Notes under the pieces: generated by a model
Told to the model about the DNA's origin: nothing
Databases searched by the model: none
What the model saw: the letters and a program-made list of their open reading frames with translations, nothing else
Position numbers and translations under genes: made by a program
In this document: positions 62,915-64,000 of the stretch, in pieces
How positions within the stretch are numbered: the stretch's first letter is position 1
How the letters are laid out: each line of letters begins with the position of its first letter
Assembly (NCBI GenBank): GCA_016196925.1
Contig: JACPWS010000011.1
Coordinates: forward strand, 1-64,000
Direction: 5' to 3'
From: Burkholderiales bacterium
GTDB taxonomy: Bacteria > Pseudomonadota > Gammaproteobacteria > Burkholderiales > Burkholderiaceae_D
Length of the DNA stretch: 64,000 bases

Positions 62915-63103
62915 ATGAGTGAACAAAAAGAACGCCCCGATACCCCTTGTGTGGCGGTGTGCTCGACCACCTTCGACGACGTCTGCCGCGGCTGCGGGCG
63001 CACCGTGGCCGAAGTGGCGGATTGGGTGTTTATGTGCCAGCAGCAAAAAGACCAGGTCTGGGCGCGCATACTGGCAGAGGGCTATCCGCGCCGCAATACC
63101 TGA
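62915..63103 (+). CDS. DUF1289-family small protein
   Basis: A 62-residue protein with four cysteines in the pattern TPCVAVCSTTFDDVCRGCGRT followed by EVADWVFMCQQQKDQVWARI. The Cys arrangement (CxxxC...CxxC) suggests a metal or Fe-S site; function is unknown. It is complete at normal family length. Confidence 0.9.
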   Translation: MSEQKERPDTPCVAVCSTTFDDVCRGCGRTVAEVADWVFMCQQQKDQVWARILAEGYPRRNT

Positions 63104-63168
63104 GGCAGGCACAAGAAAATTCAGCGCCATGCGGCCGGCGTTTGCGCCGTTTGCCCTTGGATGACATA

Positions 63169-63249
63169 AATATACTGCCCCCAGTATATTTTGAAGGCCA
63201 ATGAATACGCGGACGACAGCGCATATGTTGTAATTTTTTGGGGGAGTAT
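63169..63249. repeat. ~80-bp dispersed palindromic element, copy D
   Basis: The left end is a perfect palindrome of AATATACT, GCCCCC and AGTATATT (63169-63190); the right end is GGGGGAGTAT (63240-63249). It occupies most of the 300-base gap between the DUF1289 gene and gspG and is the cleanest copy. Confidence 0.78.
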
Positions 63250-63402
63250 GTGGATAAACTGGTTTTTTTGTTGCTATGCGAAACAGAAAATAGCCATGAA
63301 CACCGACTCCCGCTTTATACTGCTGTCGCTTGCTTGTTGTTAGGCTGGTAATGCGGCCGGAATTTTTTGTTCAGACTCTACCTTACTCACAGAAACGTTT
63401 TT

Positions 63403-63873
63403 ATGTTCAAGTCACCTACTGTCGCAGCGACACCGCGTTTAGCCAGATTTCCGCGCCTGGCATCAGGCTTCACTCTCATCGAAATCATGGTGGTGGTGGT
63501 CATCATGGGCATACTCGCCGCCCTGGTGGTGCCCAAGCTGATGGGGCGCACCGACGACGCGCGTATCGCGGCGGCCAAGCAAGACATTTCCACCCTGATG
63601 CAGGCGCTGAAATTGTATAGACTGGATAACCAGCGTTATCCGACGACCGAACAAGGCTTGCAGGCGCTGATCGTCAAGCCGACCACCGGACCGGCCGCGA
63701 ATGGCTGGAAAACCGGCGGTTATATCGATAAGTTGCCTAAAGACCCGTGGGGCACTCCTTATCAATATTTGTCTCCCGGCATTAAAGGGGAAGTCGACAT
63801 CTTTTCGCTGGGAGCGGATGGCCAGACGGGCGGCACCGGCAACGATGCCGACATCGGTTCCTGGGATATATAA
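63403..63873 (+). CDS. gspG: Type II secretion major pseudopilin GspG
   Basis: A 156-residue pseudopilin. The prepilin leader ends ASG before FTLIEIMVVVVIMGILAALVVP, with the conserved glutamate at position +5, and the C-terminal domain has YRLDNQRYPTTEQGLQALIVKP, YIDKLPKDPWGTPYQY and calcium-site-like SLGADGQTGGTGNDADIGSW. It forms the shaft of the type II secretion pseudopilus. ATG 63403 was preferred because the upstream ATG 63367 adds residues outside the family. Confidence 0.96.
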   Translation: MFKSPTVAATPRLARFPRLASGFTLIEIMVVVVIMGILAALVVPKLMGRTDDARIAAAKQDISTLMQALKLYRLDNQRYPTTEQGLQALIVKPTTGPAANGWKTGGYIDKLPKDPWGTPYQYLSPGIKGEVDIFSLGADGQTGGTGNDADIGSWDI

Positions 63874-63887
63874 GGATAAGGCGGCGC

Positions 63888-64000
63888 ATGAAAAACAAAC
63901 GCGGGCAGCGCGGGTTTACCTTGCTGGAATTGCTGGTGGTGCTGGTGATTGCCGGCATGATGCTGGGCGTGGTCAGCTTTAACGCCATGCCCAGCGAGCG
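63888..64000 (+). CDS. gspH: Type II secretion minor pseudopilin GspH (partial, runs off the window)
   Basis: The first 37 residues are visible: a short leader and the class III signal RGFTLLELLVVLVIAGMMLG with glutamate at +5. AAGGATAAGG precedes the ATG, 14 bases past gspG. The position after gspG and the LLELLVVLVIAGM helix favour GspH, but I/J cannot be excluded from this fragment. Confidence 0.75.
   Translation, partial: MKNKRGQRGFTLLELLVVLVIAGMMLGVVSFNAMPSE

Noticed and set aside
1-64000. CRISPR arrays, tRNA and rRNA genes, transposase or integrase genes
   Set aside because: No regularly spaced repeats, no tRNA T-arm motifs in a cloverleaf setting, no rRNA-like stretches and no DDE or integrase motifs were found by reading.

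Overview
The window looks like a chromosomal segment of a betaproteobacterium, most likely Burkholderiales close to Oxalobacteraceae (Janthinobacterium, Undibacterium or Herminiimonas type). The evidence is the complete isc operon with betaproteobacterial-style proteins, the ribB-ribH-nusB and dnaX-ybaB-recR blocks, a saccharopine dehydrogenase next to an aminoadipate-semialdehyde dehydrogenase, and a type II secretion pseudopilin cluster. The species assignment is inference. I found no rRNA, tRNA, CRISPR array, integrase or transposase gene. One structural RNA, the SRP 4.5S RNA, is present.

Layout. Bases 1-3500 are visibly AT-rich and unlike the rest: a decayed radical SAM/SPASM gene and an intact TonB-dependent receptor. 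From 3.6 to 6.3 kb are a MipA-like porin, a DUF4337 protein and folA-thyA. From 6.5 to 14 kb are a sensor kinase and the isc operon iscR-iscS-iscU-iscA-hscB-hscA-fdx-iscX, with a candidate IscR-controlled promoter and an internal terminator. From 14 to 18 kb is a lysine/saccharopine catabolic pair with a divergent Lrp-type regulator, then two small secreted proteins and a catalytically degenerate prolyl-oligopeptidase homologue. From 20.9 to 25.2 kb is a threonine-to-pyruvate operon (kbl-tdh-sdaA) with a divergent XRE-cupin regulator, followed by a diguanylate cyclase and threonine synthase.

Bases 28-36 kb are an accessory pocket: duplicated repeats, a relic of an acetyltransferase gene, a 5'-truncated DUF2867 gene, a translationally coupled LemA-TPM-thioredoxin trio, a secreted transglutaminase-like protein and a membrane-anchored double SagB-type nitroreductase. 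Bases 36-45.6 kb carry DedA-rhodanese, a methyltransferase, PhzF, the riboflavin genes, nusB, an aminotransferase, a lytic transglycosylase and ubiD. Bases 45.8-50.3 kb encode an ABC exporter whose permease is fused to an M1 aminopeptidase. The remainder holds 4.5S RNA, a Cache protein, a potassium channel, a LysR/SDR locus, an AidB-like dehydrogenase with its TetR regulator, dnaX-ybaB-recR, a CoA-transferase, MarC, ElbB, DUF1289 and the start of a gspG-gspH cluster.

Three families of non-coding repeats are scattered between these genes. One is an approximately 80-bp element with four copies, each built around a palindrome of AATATACT, a G/C run and AGTATATT. One is a 125-bp element with long terminal inverted repeats and two copies. 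One is an approximately 210-bp duplicated block that carries the end of an acetyltransferase gene. These repeats and the gene relics next to them are the least ordinary part of the window.
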